From Acidobacteriota bacterium (GTDB lineage: Bacteria; Acidobacteriota; Blastocatellia; Pyrinomonadales; Pyrinomonadaceae), in NCBI GenBank assembly GCA_016700175.1, contig CP065003.1, forward strand, positions 2,924,001 through 2,988,000: a stretch of 64,000 nucleotides of DNA, read 5' to 3'. The notes beneath the pieces were generated by a model. It was not told the DNA's origin and did no database searches. It saw only the letters and a list, made by a program, of their open reading frames with translations. Shown one piece after another: positions 1 to 9,563 of the stretch; position 1 is the first letter of the stretch; every line of letters starts with the position of its first letter. A program made the translations under genes and the position numbers.

Positions 1-117
1 GAGTTTCTTCATGTCGCTTTGGACATAAAGGACCGCCAGTTCCATCACGGATTGATGACCCAGATCCTGAAGTACGAGATAGGATATCCGGAAGACTCGG
101 CAGCGTTCGTGGACTAA
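1..117 (+). CDS. C-terminal end of an unrecognised protein (partial)
   Basis: An open frame enters from the left edge and ends at a TAA after 38 codons; the last residues are GYPEDSAAFVD. The fragment is too short to assign to a family. It could be a chance frame, but it is open from base 1 and its composition (acidic, amphipathic) looks like coding sequence. The start lies outside the window. Confidence 0.45.
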   Translation, partial: EFLHVALDIKDRQFHHGLMTQILKYEIGYPEDSAAFVD

Positions 118-283
118 GTTCGGGAGAATAGGGTCCTGAGCCCTGAATCCGGAGTTCAGATGACACACGACCGCCGTCCTGCGAATGGAATGATCGGGAT
201 GAGCGGTCACGTTGACCGGCTAACTGAGTTTCGAATCCGCAATACCTGCGGAGCGGTTGTCTTTGACCGCAAGGAGCGAATAA

Positions 284-784
284 ATGGCAGAAGAATCGAC
301 GGTCTGGGTGACGATCAAGCGCTGGATGGGTGCTTGCGCTGCGGCAGCGGAATACGACGACATACGGGCCGCCGTTGGAGACGCACAGGAAAAGGTGGAC
401 CAGGCGATCGTGGTCGGGAATTTCTTCCAGGAAGACTCGAGGGTGTTTGAGAAGCTGAACACCGCGAACGAAGGGCTGGGAAAGATCCTGGAATCTCTCG
501 ATAAAGCGACGAACATCTGCCTGGATATTCAGGCCGTCAACAAGATCCACGACGCGATCGTGGTACTGGACAAGCCGAACATCATGCAAAGCAATCCGCA
601 GGCAGCCGCGGACGCTTTCGACAGCCTATTCCAGGGATTCGGAAGACTTTGCCGGCATCTTCCTCCGCCGGCGGACGAATGGGGCACGTTCTTCGAGAGC
701 TTTAATCTGTTCGGCAATGTTCAGAAGAACATCTACGCTCCGTACTTTGGAAGGCTCGAAGCGGCAAGGAAGGGAGAGTATTGA
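284..784 (+). CDS. Hypothetical protein, alpha-helical, 166 aa
   Basis: I do not recognise this family. The ATG is preceded by a good Shine-Dalgarno (AAGGAG, about 8 bases upstream). The product is acidic in its N-terminal half and looks mainly helical (AEYDDIRAAVGDAQEKV, LGKILESLDKATN), with no signal peptide or membrane segment, so it is probably cytoplasmic. A larger overlapping frame starting near 160 was set aside because this one has the better ribosome site. It converges with gdhA, leaving only 34 bases between the two stops. No function is proposed. Confidence 0.7.
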   Translation: MAEESTVWVTIKRWMGACAAAAEYDDIRAAVGDAQEKVDQAIVVGNFFQEDSRVFEKLNTANEGLGKILESLDKATNICLDIQAVNKIHDAIVVLDKPNIMQSNPQAAADAFDSLFQGFGRLCRHLPPPADEWGTFFESFNLFGNVQKNIYAPYFGRLEAARKGEY

Positions 785-818
785 TCCCGGATAATGCGTC
801 TGTCTTTAAATCGGTAGC

Positions 819-2162
819 CTAGCCTACCCCGTAAGCCAGCATCGCGTCCGCCACTTTTATAAAGCCGCCGATGTTCGCACCTTGAACGTAGTCGACGTGC
901 CCGTTCTCAATGCATCCGAACTCGACGCATTTCGAGTGAATGTTCCCCATTATCGTCTGAAGCCTCTGATCGACTTCTGACCTTGACCAGGAGAGTCGCG
1001 CGCTGTTCTGGGCCATCTCGAGCCCCGAGACGGCGACGCCTCCGGCGTTCGCGGCTTTTCCGGGACCGTAAAGAACCTTTGCATCTTGAAAGACCTTAGC
1101 GCCTCTGGCAGTCGTGGGCATGTTGGCGCCTTCCGAAACAGCGATACATCCGTTCGAGACGAGCGTCTTTGCATCCTCGGCCGTTATCTCGTTCTCGGTG
1201 GCCGAGGGAAATGCCAGATCTCCGGCAATGCTCCAGGGTTTTTCGCCTTCGTAGAACTTGCAGCCAAATTCCTTAGCGTACTCTTCGATACGGCCGCGCC
1301 GTTCGTTCTTCAGCTCCTTCACAAAGGCGAGCTTTTCGCTGTTAATACCGTCCGGGTCGTGAATGAAACCCGATGAATCAGAAAGTGTGATCACTTTCGC
1401 GCCGAGTTCGGTCGCTTTCTCGGTAGTGTACTGCGCTACGTTTCCCGATCCGGAAACGATCGCCGTCTTTCCGGATATGCCTTCTCCAACCCGGTTCAGC
1501 ATGTTTCTCATAAAGTAGACGCAGCCGTATCCCGTGGCTTCGGGCCTGATCTCGCTTCCGCCGTACGCCATTCCTTTGCCGGTCAACGCTCCCGTGAACT
1601 GGGTGGAGAGGCGTTTGTACTGCCCGTATAGATACCCGATCTCGCGCGAGCCGACACCTATGTCGCCCGCAGGTACGTCAGTGAACTGGCCGATGTGCTT
1701 GTAAAGCTCGGTCATCATCGACTGACAAAAGCGCATAACCTCATTGTCCGACTTGCCCTTCGGATCGAAATCGGATCCGCCCTTGCCGCCGCCCATAGGT
1801 ATCCCTGTCAGGCTGTTTTTGAATGTCTGCTCGAACGCGAGGAATTTGAGGATGCTGAGTTTCACGCTTTTGTGGAACCGGAGCCCGCCTTTGTATGGAC
1901 CGATGGAGTTGTTCCACTGGACGCGGAATCCGCGGTTCGTCTGAACGCGGCCTTTGTCGTCTTCCCACGTCACGCGGAACATTATCACCCTGTCGGGCTC
2001 GGTCAGCCGTTCGAGGATCGAGGCTTCCCGATAGACCTTGTTCTCATTGATGAAAGGTATCAGCGATTCAACGACCTCTTCGACCGCCTGGTGAAATTCA
2101 TCCTCTCCGGGATTCCTTGATTTGAGCTCAGACATGAATTCCTCAACGGTCAGTGGCTTCAT
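819..2162 (-). CDS. gdhA: NADP-type glutamate dehydrogenase
   Basis: This cytoplasmic enzyme makes glutamate by reductive amination of 2-oxoglutarate and so links ammonium assimilation to the TCA cycle. The 447-residue length matches the hexameric bacterial GdhA family. The substrate-binding stretch SIGPYKGGLRFH lies near residues 86-97, and the catalytic-lysine motif PMGGGKGGSDF at about 122-132 (K127). TDVPAGDIGVG follows, then the Rossmann segment VSGSGNVAQY in the C-terminal half. The start is supported by AAGGAG placed 8 bases before the ATG. The gene stands alone, convergent with the hypothetical protein to its left. NADP rather than NAD use is inferred from overall similarity to the E. 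coli type, not from a specific residue. Confidence 0.96.
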   Translation of the reverse strand: MKPLTVEEFMSELKSRNPGEDEFHQAVEEVVESLIPFINENKVYREASILERLTEPDRVIMFRVTWEDDKGRVQTNRGFRVQWNNSIGPYKGGLRFHKSVKLSILKFLAFEQTFKNSLTGIPMGGGKGGSDFDPKGKSDNEVMRFCQSMMTELYKHIGQFTDVPAGDIGVGSREIGYLYGQYKRLSTQFTGALTGKGMAYGGSEIRPEATGYGCVYFMRNMLNRVGEGISGKTAIVSGSGNVAQYTTEKATELGAKVITLSDSSGFIHDPDGINSEKLAFVKELKNERRGRIEEYAKEFGCKFYEGEKPWSIAGDLAFPSATENEITAEDAKTLVSNGCIAVSEGANMPTTARGAKVFQDAKVLYGPGKAANAGGVAVSGLEMAQNSARLSWSRSEVDQRLQTIMGNIHSKCVEFGCIENGHVDYVQGANIGGFIKVADAMLAYGVG

Positions 2163-2398
2163 AGATCGTCTCCTTGTTTATCCTTGTTCGGTCAGGTCTT
2201 CGCCGCGGGTAGCGCAGCAGCGACTTGGTACGCGCACAGAATTCCCTCCAGTTCCGGCCTTTGCGGCCGAACCGATCGGATTCGGGGGTTTTTTCGTTAT
2301 TGGGCGGGCGTCCAAATAAGTGAGTCTGTTTTGGTTTTGCAAGAGAAAATACAACAACCGGGAATCCAAGGCAAACTTTTCTTTCGCAGGCAAATATG

Positions 2399-2944
2399 TC
2401 ACGGAGTGACGCGTACGATATCGGAACCTTCAAAACGGAACAGATTGTCCGCGTACTGCATGTTCGGGCTGGCCGCGACAGGAAGTTCGATGCTCCTAGC
2501 AATGCTCTCGACAAAGCGAATCCCCGCGCTTCCTTCCGCGACGTTGCAGCCGTGGATCTCGATCCCTTTGCCCCGAAGATGCGAGGGTGTCATCGCCCTT
2601 CGGATGGTTCCGAAAAACCGTAGTTCCCGCCTTCTTACACCGGCACCGAGCTCGAGGTATGCCGGCGCGCCGTGGCAAATGATCCGCAGCATCCATATGC
2701 TCCAGGGGTTTCGCACCGTTCCCGCGATCCTGCCCGCGAGATCCCGGAACGGCTCGCCTTCTTCTGCAAACAGTATCTGAGCGTCGTCGTGCCCCGGGAA
2801 CTGCTCTATTACTCGCTGCCAGCCGCGCTCGAATGAATCGTGATGTTGGACCAATCCCGCAAGACCGGACGGGCGGGGCGGCGCAGGCACTCGCCGATCG
2901 ACCACATAGACCATCATTTCGCCGAAATCCTCCTTGCGACTCAT
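2399..2944 (-). CDS. DUF4347-like stand-alone protein, 181 aa
   Basis: The C-terminal two-thirds carry an ICHGAPAYLELG segment and, about 50 residues on, IEIHGCNVAEG followed by F-x-x-x-IA and PVAAS. This is the layout of the DUF4347 domain, usually found at the N-terminus of giant surface proteins; here it stands alone. The HG and GC pairs resemble the His/Cys dyad positions of clan CD (caspase-like) peptidases, but that link is inference. The frame opens at 3058, but the ATG at 2944 has a strong GGGGAGG ribosome site and begins MSRKEDFGEMMVY, so I chose it. No signal peptide is visible. Its left end faces the gdhA start across about 240 bases. Confidence 0.68.
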   Translation of the reverse strand: MSRKEDFGEMMVYVVDRRVPAPPRPSGLAGLVQHHDSFERGWQRVIEQFPGHDDAQILFAEEGEPFRDLAGRIAGTVRNPWSIWMLRIICHGAPAYLELGAGVRRRELRFFGTIRRAMTPSHLRGKGIEIHGCNVAEGSAGIRFVESIARSIELPVAASPNMQYADNLFRFEGSDIVRVTP

Positions 2945-3251
2945 CCGATCCTCCCCTGCGGGATGAAACCGGAAGCGAGCTCTGACACTTGATTCTAGCA
3001 GGTTCGGAACTGGTCCCCGCCGGGCGTTCTCGGAACAGCCTGACCGCCGACGGTTCATCTGCGTGAAATCGCTGTTAAATAGGCGCCAGTCCGGCGTGCA
3101 TTCGTGACGCCATTTCGTCTATCATTTCGCTTCTCTCGTTAGAGCACAGTTGCTTTCCGGGTCCGGACGGCAGGCCGCCGCCCGTACTCTTCGGTGATCC
3201 GTGCGGCCGGTTTCTGCCGTTTCGGGAGTATTTAATTCTTGGAGGATTCCG
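2945..3251. other. Intergenic region between divergent genes, no feature seen
   Basis: About 307 bases separate the starts of the DUF4347-like gene (minus) and the secreted nuclease (plus). It should hold promoters for both. I saw no convincing hairpin, repeat or small gene in it. Confidence 0.4.
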
Positions 3252-6200
3252 ATGTCAGTTTCCAAAAGGTCGATCGAAATCACGGGTGGCAAGAGGTCCC
3301 GAGCGATGCTTGCCGCGGCATTGCTAGCCTTCGCTGTTCTCGCGGCTCTCGCATTCACGGGATCCGCAACCAGCGCGTTCTTCGCACCGGTCCAGGACAA
3401 TCCGTCCTCGACTGTCTTCATAAACGAGTTTCATTACGACAACGGCGGCACCGATGCAGGTGAGTTCATCGAGATCGCCGGTCCTGCCGGAACCGATCTC
3501 GCCGGCTACTCGATCGTTCTTTACAACGGAAACGGGGGTGCAGCCTATGACACCGATCCGCTTTCGGGCTCGATCCCTGATCAGCAGGGCGGATTCGGGA
3601 CCGTCGTGCTGAACTATCCGTCTAACGGGATCCAGAACGGATCGCCGGACGGAATCGCCCTCGTAGGACCCGGAAACGCGCTGATCCAGTTTCTCTGCTA
3701 TGAAGGAACGTTCACAGCAGTTGACGGCATTGCCAACGGCGTTACCTGCACGGATATCGGAGTATCCGAACCAGGAAGCGATCCGACAGGCCTTTCGTTG
3801 CAGCTCACGGGCTCGGGATCTACCTACGGAGATTTCTCCTGGAATGCCCCCACGATTGAGACGCCCGGACAGCCGAACACCGGACAGACATTTGGAGGCG
3901 GCGGGACTCCGACACCGACCCCTACTCCTACCGCAAGTCCGACTCCGACGCCTACCGCAACTCCTACGCCTACGCCGGGACCGGTAGCAAACGTCGTCAT
4001 TAACGAACTCGATTCGGACACTCCAGGTAGCGACGTCGCGGAATTTGTCGAACTATTTGACGGCGGAACAGGAAACACATCCCTGAACGGTTTGGTCGTT
4101 GTCTTCTTCAATGGAAACGGCGACACGTCCTACGGAGCTTTCGATCTGGATGGCTACGTAACCGACGCCGACGGTTACTTCGTTCTTGGCAACGCCGCCG
4201 TTCCGGGTGTCGATCTGCTTTTCGGTAACGGTCTGCTGCAGAACGGCGCCGACTCCGTGGCGGTCTACGCGGCAAACGCAACGGACTTCCCCAACGGCTC
4301 GCCGGTCACGACAAGCGGTCTGATCGACGCGGCAGTCTACGGGACGGCCGATCCGGACGATGCAGAACTTCTCGTCCTCCTGAATGCGGGCGAACCGCAG
4401 GCTGATGAAAGCGGACGCGGAGCGCCGGCGGACGATTCGATCGGCCGCTGCCCGAACGGTGAAGGAGGGGCGAGAAATACTTCAGGCTACATACAGTTTG
4501 CGCCTACGCCAGGCGCGGCAAACGACTGCCCGCTGCCGGCGGTCCCGAGAACGATCGCCGAGATCCAGGGCAGCGGAACCGACTCGCCCTTCGAAGGAAC
4601 GGCCGTGATCACGAACGGGATCGTAACGGGCATCAAGTCGAACGGTTTCTTTATGCAGGAACCGGATACTTCCGCCGACGCCGACCCGCTGACCTCTGAA
4701 GGTATCTTCGTGTTTACGTCGGCACTTCCGACAGCAACCGTCGGCGACGCTGTGACGGTCACCGGAACAGCGGGCGAGTTCTTCAACCTGACGCAAATAT
4801 CGGCCGCAACTGGCGAAGTGACGGTCGTAAGCGCGGGCAATGCCCTTCCCTCGCCGATCATACTTACAACCACGATCCTGGACCCGTCCGGTCCTCAGGA
4901 CCAACTCGAACGGTTCGAAGGAATGCGCGTATTCGCCGACTCGGTCAGGTCGGTCGCGCCGACAAACAACTTCGGCGAGATCTGGACAGTGATCGAGGGC
5001 GTCGACCGCCCGCTGCGCGAACCCGGTATCGACAACGCGTTCACGATTCCCCCCGATCCGACATCCGGAGTTCCCGACTGCTGCATACCTCTCTGGGACG
5101 GAAACCCCGAGCGGATAATGATCGACACGGACGGGCTTGCCGGCTCGGTCAGGATCAACGTGACAACGAACGTTTCACTGACCGGGATCACCGGTCCGCT
5201 CGATTTCAATTTCGGCGACTACAAGATCGATCCCGAAGCGGCGCCCGCCGTCGCGAGTCCGAATCTTTCCGCGGCCCCGATCCGCGAAAGGGCCGCCGGG
5301 GAGCTTACCGTCGGGAGTTTCAATATCGAGAATTTCGACAACGACGAACCGCAGAGGCGGAAGGCCGCGCTCGCAATCCGAACGATAATGGGATCCCCGG
5401 ACATCCTCGGAGTGATCGAGATCCGCGACCTTGCAAGCCTTCAGGCGCTTGCGCAGCAGATCAATGACGACTCGGTTAATGCCGGCGAGCCGAACCCCGG
5501 TTATTCCGCGCATCTTGTACTTGCTCCAAACGGAAGCAGCCAGAACGTAGGTTTCCTTGTCAGGTCGTCTGTTCAGGTAGATTCGGTTACTCAGGAGCGT
5601 GCGGCCGACACTTTCATTCATCCGGTCACGGGACAGAGCCTTGTGCTTCACGACAGGCCTCCGCTGGTCCTGCGTGCCACTGTGAATCCTGCGCTCGACC
5701 CCAGACAGATCATCGTCGTCGTCAACCACCCGCGCTCGTTCATCGACATCGAGGACCTCGGCTCGACCGGGATCTTCGTTCGTGAAAAGCGCAAACTGCA
5801 GGCCGAATCGATCGCCGGACTCCTGCAGGAGCTACAGACCGCATCGCCCGGGACTCCGGTCTTCGCAGTGGGGGACTACAACGCCTACCAGTTCAACGAC
5901 GGCTACACGGATCCTTCGGGGACCATCAGGGGAATTCCGACCGGAGATAACGAACTGGTCGTGGATAACAGCCCGGATCTCGTAAACCCGGACTTTGTGA
6001 ACCTGACCGACGGCCTCCCGGCCGACCAGCGGTACACCTTCATCTTTGAAGGAACGCCGCAGGCGATAGACCACGTGTTCGTCAATCCGGAAGCGAACGC
6101 GATCGTGACCGGTTATGCCGTTGCGAGAGTGAACAGCGATTACCCGGAGTCGGCTGAGTTCCTTGACGTGTCGAGACCCGAGGCCAGCTCAGATCACGAC

Positions 6201-6878
6201 GCCCCTATCGCGTTCTTCAGATTCCCGATCAGGGAAACTACAACGGCCGTATCCGATGTTCAGGTGACCTACGATACTCAGGGACAGAACGTACAGCTTT
6301 CCGCTTCGGTCGTTTCACAAGGGTTCACTGTCAACGAGGGTACTGTTACCTTCACCATCACAGATGGCGCCGGGACCACGATCGGATTGGCCGGGCCGGC
6401 GCAGGTTACGAACGGTTCCGCCTCGGCTGACTTCGTCCTTCCGGGGTCGGTGGATCCGCAGGCGCTGAGGATCGACGCCGTTTTCTCCGGAGGAGCCGCG
6501 ACCGCAGGAAGTTCAGGCAACGGAACTCTTTCGGTCTCTTACAGGATCTGTCCGCTGTACAACCCGCAGTTCGCGATACGAAAGGGAATTCCCTATCCGT
6601 TCGCGATAAGGCTGTGCGATGTGGACGGGAGGAACCTTTCAGAGAGAGAGGTTGAGGTAGAAGCGCTTTACGCTTCACCGGCCGGCAATCCCGAGATCCA
6701 GATACCGGTCTCGTCAGTTGGCATCCTGAACCGGAACAACAGGTTCTGGTACAGCTTCTTTCTTCGGACGTATGTCTTCTATCTTAAGACGAACTCGTTC
6801 GAGTCCGGAGACTACGTGCTTTATTTCAAGGCCGGGGACGATCCCAAACTGCACAAGGCGGGCTTCCGAATTCGGTAG
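3252..6878 (+). CDS. Secreted lamin-tail-domain / endonuclease-exonuclease-phosphatase protein
   Basis: This is a large extracellular nuclease-like protein of 1208 residues. In order: an N-terminal hydrophobic signal region (about 19-45); a lamin tail domain (about 54-210, VFINEFHYDN); a threonine-proline linker (about 220-243); a second lamin tail domain (about 246-420); an OB-like region (about 430-560) as in ExeM/NucH-type nucleases; and an endonuclease/exonuclease/phosphatase domain (about 675-1000). The last has the family motifs FNIENF, VIEIRD, VNHPRS, VGDYNA, IDHVF and SSDHDAP, so catalytic residues appear intact. An Ig-like domain and a C-terminal tail follow. The ATG at 3252 is chosen over an upstream frame opening because GGAGG lies just before it. 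Extracellular DNA or phosphodiester hydrolysis is inferred from the family. Confidence 0.88.
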   Translation: MSVSKRSIEITGGKRSRAMLAAALLAFAVLAALAFTGSATSAFFAPVQDNPSSTVFINEFHYDNGGTDAGEFIEIAGPAGTDLAGYSIVLYNGNGGAAYDTDPLSGSIPDQQGGFGTVVLNYPSNGIQNGSPDGIALVGPGNALIQFLCYEGTFTAVDGIANGVTCTDIGVSEPGSDPTGLSLQLTGSGSTYGDFSWNAPTIETPGQPNTGQTFGGGGTPTPTPTPTASPTPTPTATPTPTPGPVANVVINELDSDTPGSDVAEFVELFDGGTGNTSLNGLVVVFFNGNGDTSYGAFDLDGYVTDADGYFVLGNAAVPGVDLLFGNGLLQNGADSVAVYAANATDFPNGSPVTTSGLIDAAVYGTADPDDAELLVLLNAGEPQADESGRGAPADDSIGRCPNGEGGARNTSGYIQFAPTPGAANDCPLPAVPRTIAEIQGSGTDSPFEGTAVITNGIVTGIKSNGFFMQEPDTSADADPLTSEGIFVFTSALPTATVGDAVTVTGTAGEFFNLTQISAATGEVTVVSAGNALPSPIILTTTILDPSGPQDQLERFEGMRVFADSVRSVAPTNNFGEIWTVIEGVDRPLREPGIDNAFTIPPDPTSGVPDCCIPLWDGNPERIMIDTDGLAGSVRINVTTNVSLTGITGPLDFNFGDYKIDPEAAPAVASPNLSAAPIRERAAGELTVGSFNIENFDNDEPQRRKAALAIRTIMGSPDILGVIEIRDLASLQALAQQINDDSVNAGEPNPGYSAHLVLAPNGSSQNVGFLVRSSVQVDSVTQERAADTFIHPVTGQSLVLHDRPPLVLRATVNPALDPRQIIVVVNHPRSFIDIEDLGSTGIFVREKRKLQAESIAGLLQELQTASPGTPVFAVGDYNAYQFNDGYTDPSGTIRGIPTGDNELVVDNSPDLVNPDFVNLTDGLPADQRYTFIFEGTPQAIDHVFVNPEANAIVTGYAVARVNSDYPESAEFLDVSRPEASSDHDAPIAFFRFPIRETTTAVSDVQVTYDTQGQNVQLSASVVSQGFTVNEGTVTFTITDGAGTTIGLAGPAQVTNGSASADFVLPGSVDPQALRIDAVFSGGAATAGSSGNGTLSVSYRICPLYNPQFAIRKGIPYPFAIRLCDVDGRNLSEREVEVEALYASPAGNPEIQIPVSSVGILNRNNRFWYSFFLRTYVFYLKTNSFESGDYVLYFKAGDDPKLHKAGFRIR

Positions 6879-6940
6879 TCCTCAAACCCGCATAGGGATC
6901 GTGCGCGATCGTCCGGTCGGGTCAGCCGTAGATCAAACGG

Positions 6941-6966
6941 CCGGCCCGGCCGGTTCCGCTTTTCGG
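6941..6966 (+). terminator. Possible hairpin terminator
   Basis: A GC-rich inverted repeat (CCGGC-loop-GCCGG) about 60 bases after the nuclease stop is followed by a short T run. The stem is short, so this is only a candidate. Confidence 0.3.
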
Positions 6967-7101
6967 GGGTAGATTTCCGTAGGTCCTCACCTGCTTTTTA
7001 AGCCCTGTCCTACGAGTTCCGCGGATTCGAAGGGAGATTCATTGACTGCCTGTGGTAACGGGCATACGCTGAGGGCCCAATCACAACACAAGAGGAGTAG
7101 T

Positions 7102-7539
7102 ATGGGATATCAAGGCGATGTACTTACGTATTGTCCGGCCGATATGGATTTCAAGACGGTCTACGCCGTAATAGTGAGCGGCGATTTTCCCAATCCGTGC
7201 GGGCATGCGCTTCTGTTCGTGCCGAACTCCTCGGCAACCGCTTCCGATCATGGCTATTATCTGCAGGTTTCGGAAATGTACGGTTTTCCGAAGATCATGG
7301 ACACGGACGGCTACGCGCAATACCTCAGCGAGAACGGAAAGACCGAACTGACACGCTACGCCGTTCCTTTGAAAGATCCAGAAGGAGCGTACAACAGGCT
7401 GATCGACCTGATGGGCAAGAAGTGGGCCTGGCTGATCTTGCCCAACAACTGCGCGGCATTCGTTGAAGATGTAGTCAAGGGCGGAGGATCGACGGCGGGA
7501 CTATACAGCAATTGCCCTAAAGGCGAGAAATTCAAGTGA
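7102..7539 (+). CDS. Candidate permuted papain-fold (NlpC/P60- or LRAT-like) protein, 145 aa
   Basis: This small protein has a His in CGHALLFV (H35) and, about 80 residues later, a Cys in LPNNCAAFVEDVV (C117). That His-first, NC-later order is the hallmark of circularly permuted NlpC/P60-like and LRAT-like domains, which act as amidases, peptidases or acyltransferases. Assignment rests on these motifs alone. No signal peptide or membrane segment is visible, so it is probably cytoplasmic or exported by an unusual route. The ATG at 7102 follows a GAGG and begins MGYQGDVLTYCP. It lies just upstream of tRNA-Glu and stands alone. Confidence 0.6.
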   Translation: MGYQGDVLTYCPADMDFKTVYAVIVSGDFPNPCGHALLFVPNSSATASDHGYYLQVSEMYGFPKIMDTDGYAQYLSENGKTELTRYAVPLKDPEGAYNRLIDLMGKKWAWLILPNNCAAFVEDVVKGGGSTAGLYSNCPKGEKFK

Positions 7540-7610
7540 CGTTCTCCCGCTCCGGCGGCCATCGGTATATGTGCATTTCCCCGCGGAAAAGTGTATATTG
7601 TGGAACTTGC

Positions 7611-7685
7611 GGCGCATTCGTCTAGTGGTTAGGACGCAAGGTTCTCAACCTTGAAACAGGGGTTCAATTCCCCTATGCGCTACCA
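7611..7685 (+). tRNA. tRNA-Glu (CTC anticodon)
   Basis: The cloverleaf folds fully: a 7-bp acceptor stem with a G1-U72 wobble, a D arm TCTAGTGGTTAGGA, the anticodon stem CAAGG/CCTTG around TTCTCAA (anticodon CTC), and T stem AGGGG/CCCCT. The 3' CCA is encoded. It decodes GAG. Confidence 0.95.
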
Positions 7686-7768
7686 GATTCTTGAGAAGAT
7701 CCGCCGTCCGGCGGATTTTCTGTTTTGGCGAGATCTATGCGGACCGATCGTCCGCGTATTGGCCTACG

Positions 7769-9361
7769 ATGGATAAGACCCATTCGGACATCCGGACAGA
7801 TATCTTGAAGCCCAGATGGGCGGACATTTCCCTCATTCTCGCCGGTTTCGTCTTCTTTTATTCCCTTGTCTTCGAGCTTCCGGCGACCCCTTTCTTCTGG
7901 GAATCCGACCATCTGATCTTCGCCTACGAAGGCTGGAGAATGTACCTCGGCGACACGATGTACAGGGACTTTTTCCAGTTCACTTTCCCCGGCAGCCAGC
8001 TCTGGTACGCGGTGATGTTCTCGATCTTCGGCGCCAAGCATTGGATAATCAACGCGACGATCGTCGGCATCGCCACGATCCTGCTGTTTCTTACGCTCAG
8101 GCTTTCAAAGGCAATCATCGACGGCCCGTTCGCATATCTTCCCCCGCTTCTGTTCGCGTTCTTCGGCTTCCGATGGTTCGGGATTGACGGTTCGCACAGG
8201 ATGTTCAGCCCGATCTTCATCCTGCTGGCGGTGATGGTGATCCTCAGAAACCGCAATCGGGCGAACCTCGTCCTGAGCGGTGCGCTTTGCGGCGTGACCT
8301 CTTTCTTCACCCAGCAGAGAGGATTCTTCGTGGTTTGCGCGATAGCGCTGTTCGTGCTGATCGAAGGGATCGTCGACAAGCGGAAACCGCTCGGGATCGG
8401 CAAGGACATTGCATCCGTCGGCGCGGCTTCGGCGGTGACGCTCGTGCTCCTCTGTCTCTATTTCGTGATCGCGGCCGGTCCCGGAATGTTCTGGGAGTCG
8501 GCTTTCGTCTATCCCGCAAACTGGTACAGCTATTCGCAATACAACAACATAGAGGTGTTCTCACTCGTCCTCGGACGGGCCTACGACTTCACGAATCTCT
8601 CGGGCGCGTTCGCTTTCGTGATGCACCTGATCTATTCGTTCGGTATCCCGCTCGTTTACCCGGTCTTCTTCGGAGCGTTTCTTTTCAAGATCAACAGGGA
8701 AAAGTGGACTGAATGGAAGCCCGTGTTCCTGATAGGCCTTGTCGGCTTCGCAACGACGTATTCGAACGTCGCCCCGGACAGCTTTCGTATCTTCCAGGTC
8801 TCGATCCCGGCGCTGATCCTCACAGGCTTCTTGTTATCTAGGGTTCGGGTCGCGAGGCGGTTCGACCTCCGGCTGACGGCCGCCGCCGCCGCGTTCCTTC
8901 TGCTCCTGAGCCTGTACCTGGGCTATCGAATGCAGACGAACTGGGATATGACCTACTGGGACACGCCTTCAGGAAGGATAGCCGTGTTTCCGCTCGAGCA
9001 GATCGAACGGTACACGTATGTTCTCGAGAACACCGAACCGGGCGACGAGTTCTTCGAGGTCTATGAACCGTACATCTATTTCCCTTTCGGACTAAAGAAT
9101 CCGACGAGATTCGGCCAGATCTGGGAGACCGAGTACACGCGGCCGGAACACGTGGCGGAAGTGGTCGGCGATCTTGAGAGATCAAGGCCGAAACTGATGC
9201 TCTGGGACGTGGGGTACAACAAGCCCGATGACCAACGCGCGCCGGGCGATCATCTGGGGCCGCTTGCGAATTTCGTGAGCGATAATTACGAACCGGTCGG
9301 GAAGGTCTATCAGGTCGCGGACCGGCGGATCCAGGTCTGGCGGCTGAAGGATGCCGATTGA
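7769..9361 (+). CDS. Polytopic membrane protein, GT-C type glycosyltransferase-like
   Basis: The 530-residue product has roughly eleven hydrophobic segments. Its first periplasmic loop contains WESDHLIFAYEGWRMYLGD, where acidic residues sit soon after the first membrane helix as in GT-C glycosyltransferases (ArnT/PMT-like) that use lipid-linked sugars. A soluble C-terminal tail ends near IQVWRLKDAD. The exact donor and acceptor cannot be read from sequence. The ATG at 7769 (MDKTHSD) is preferred to the frame opening at 7691, which would start inside the tRNA spacer. No partner genes sit beside it; it lies between two tRNA genes. Confidence 0.7.
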   Translation: MDKTHSDIRTDILKPRWADISLILAGFVFFYSLVFELPATPFFWESDHLIFAYEGWRMYLGDTMYRDFFQFTFPGSQLWYAVMFSIFGAKHWIINATIVGIATILLFLTLRLSKAIIDGPFAYLPPLLFAFFGFRWFGIDGSHRMFSPIFILLAVMVILRNRNRANLVLSGALCGVTSFFTQQRGFFVVCAIALFVLIEGIVDKRKPLGIGKDIASVGAASAVTLVLLCLYFVIAAGPGMFWESAFVYPANWYSYSQYNNIEVFSLVLGRAYDFTNLSGAFAFVMHLIYSFGIPLVYPVFFGAFLFKINREKWTEWKPVFLIGLVGFATTYSNVAPDSFRIFQVSIPALILTGFLLSRVRVARRFDLRLTAAAAAFLLLLSLYLGYRMQTNWDMTYWDTPSGRIAVFPLEQIERYTYVLENTEPGDEFFEVYEPYIYFPFGLKNPTRFGQIWETEYTRPEHVAEVVGDLERSRPKLMLWDVGYNKPDDQRAPGDHLGPLANFVSDNYEPVGKVYQVADRRIQVWRLKDAD

Positions 9362-9398
9362 ATTCGGGCGGTGAGAGAGTTACATTAGAAGTTCAAAC

Positions 9399-9475
9399 GC
9401 TCCCGTAGCTCAGGTGCATAGAGCGTTCGCCTCCGGAGCGAAAGGCCGCAGGTTGAAGTCCTGCCGGGAGCACCA
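9399..9475 (+). tRNA. tRNA-Arg (CCG anticodon)
   Basis: The 77-base gene has acceptor stem GCTCCCG/CGGGAGC, anticodon stem TTCGC/GCGAA around CTCCGGA (anticodon CCG), T stem GCAGG/CCTGC, and an encoded CCA. It decodes CGG. Confidence 0.95.
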
Positions 9476-9484
9476 GAATTCAAC

Positions 9485-9525
9485 GGCCATTGATCAATTC
9501 TCATCGATCAATGGCCTCTTTCTTT
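9485..9525 (+). terminator. Terminator after tRNA-Arg
   Basis: GGCCATTGAT pairs with ATCAATGGCC across a short loop, and a TCTTTCTTT run follows. It lies 10 bases after the tRNA. The TPR gene ends 39 bases further on, so the hairpin could serve both strands. Confidence 0.75.
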
Positions 9526-9563
9526 GCCGAACAAGTCTCCTGACCGGGTCCGTTGGAAAAAGT

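Noticed and set aside
160..450. Small arginine-rich frame overlapping the 284-784 gene
   Set aside because: The 284-784 frame has AAGGAG and better composition; this one has no ribosome site.
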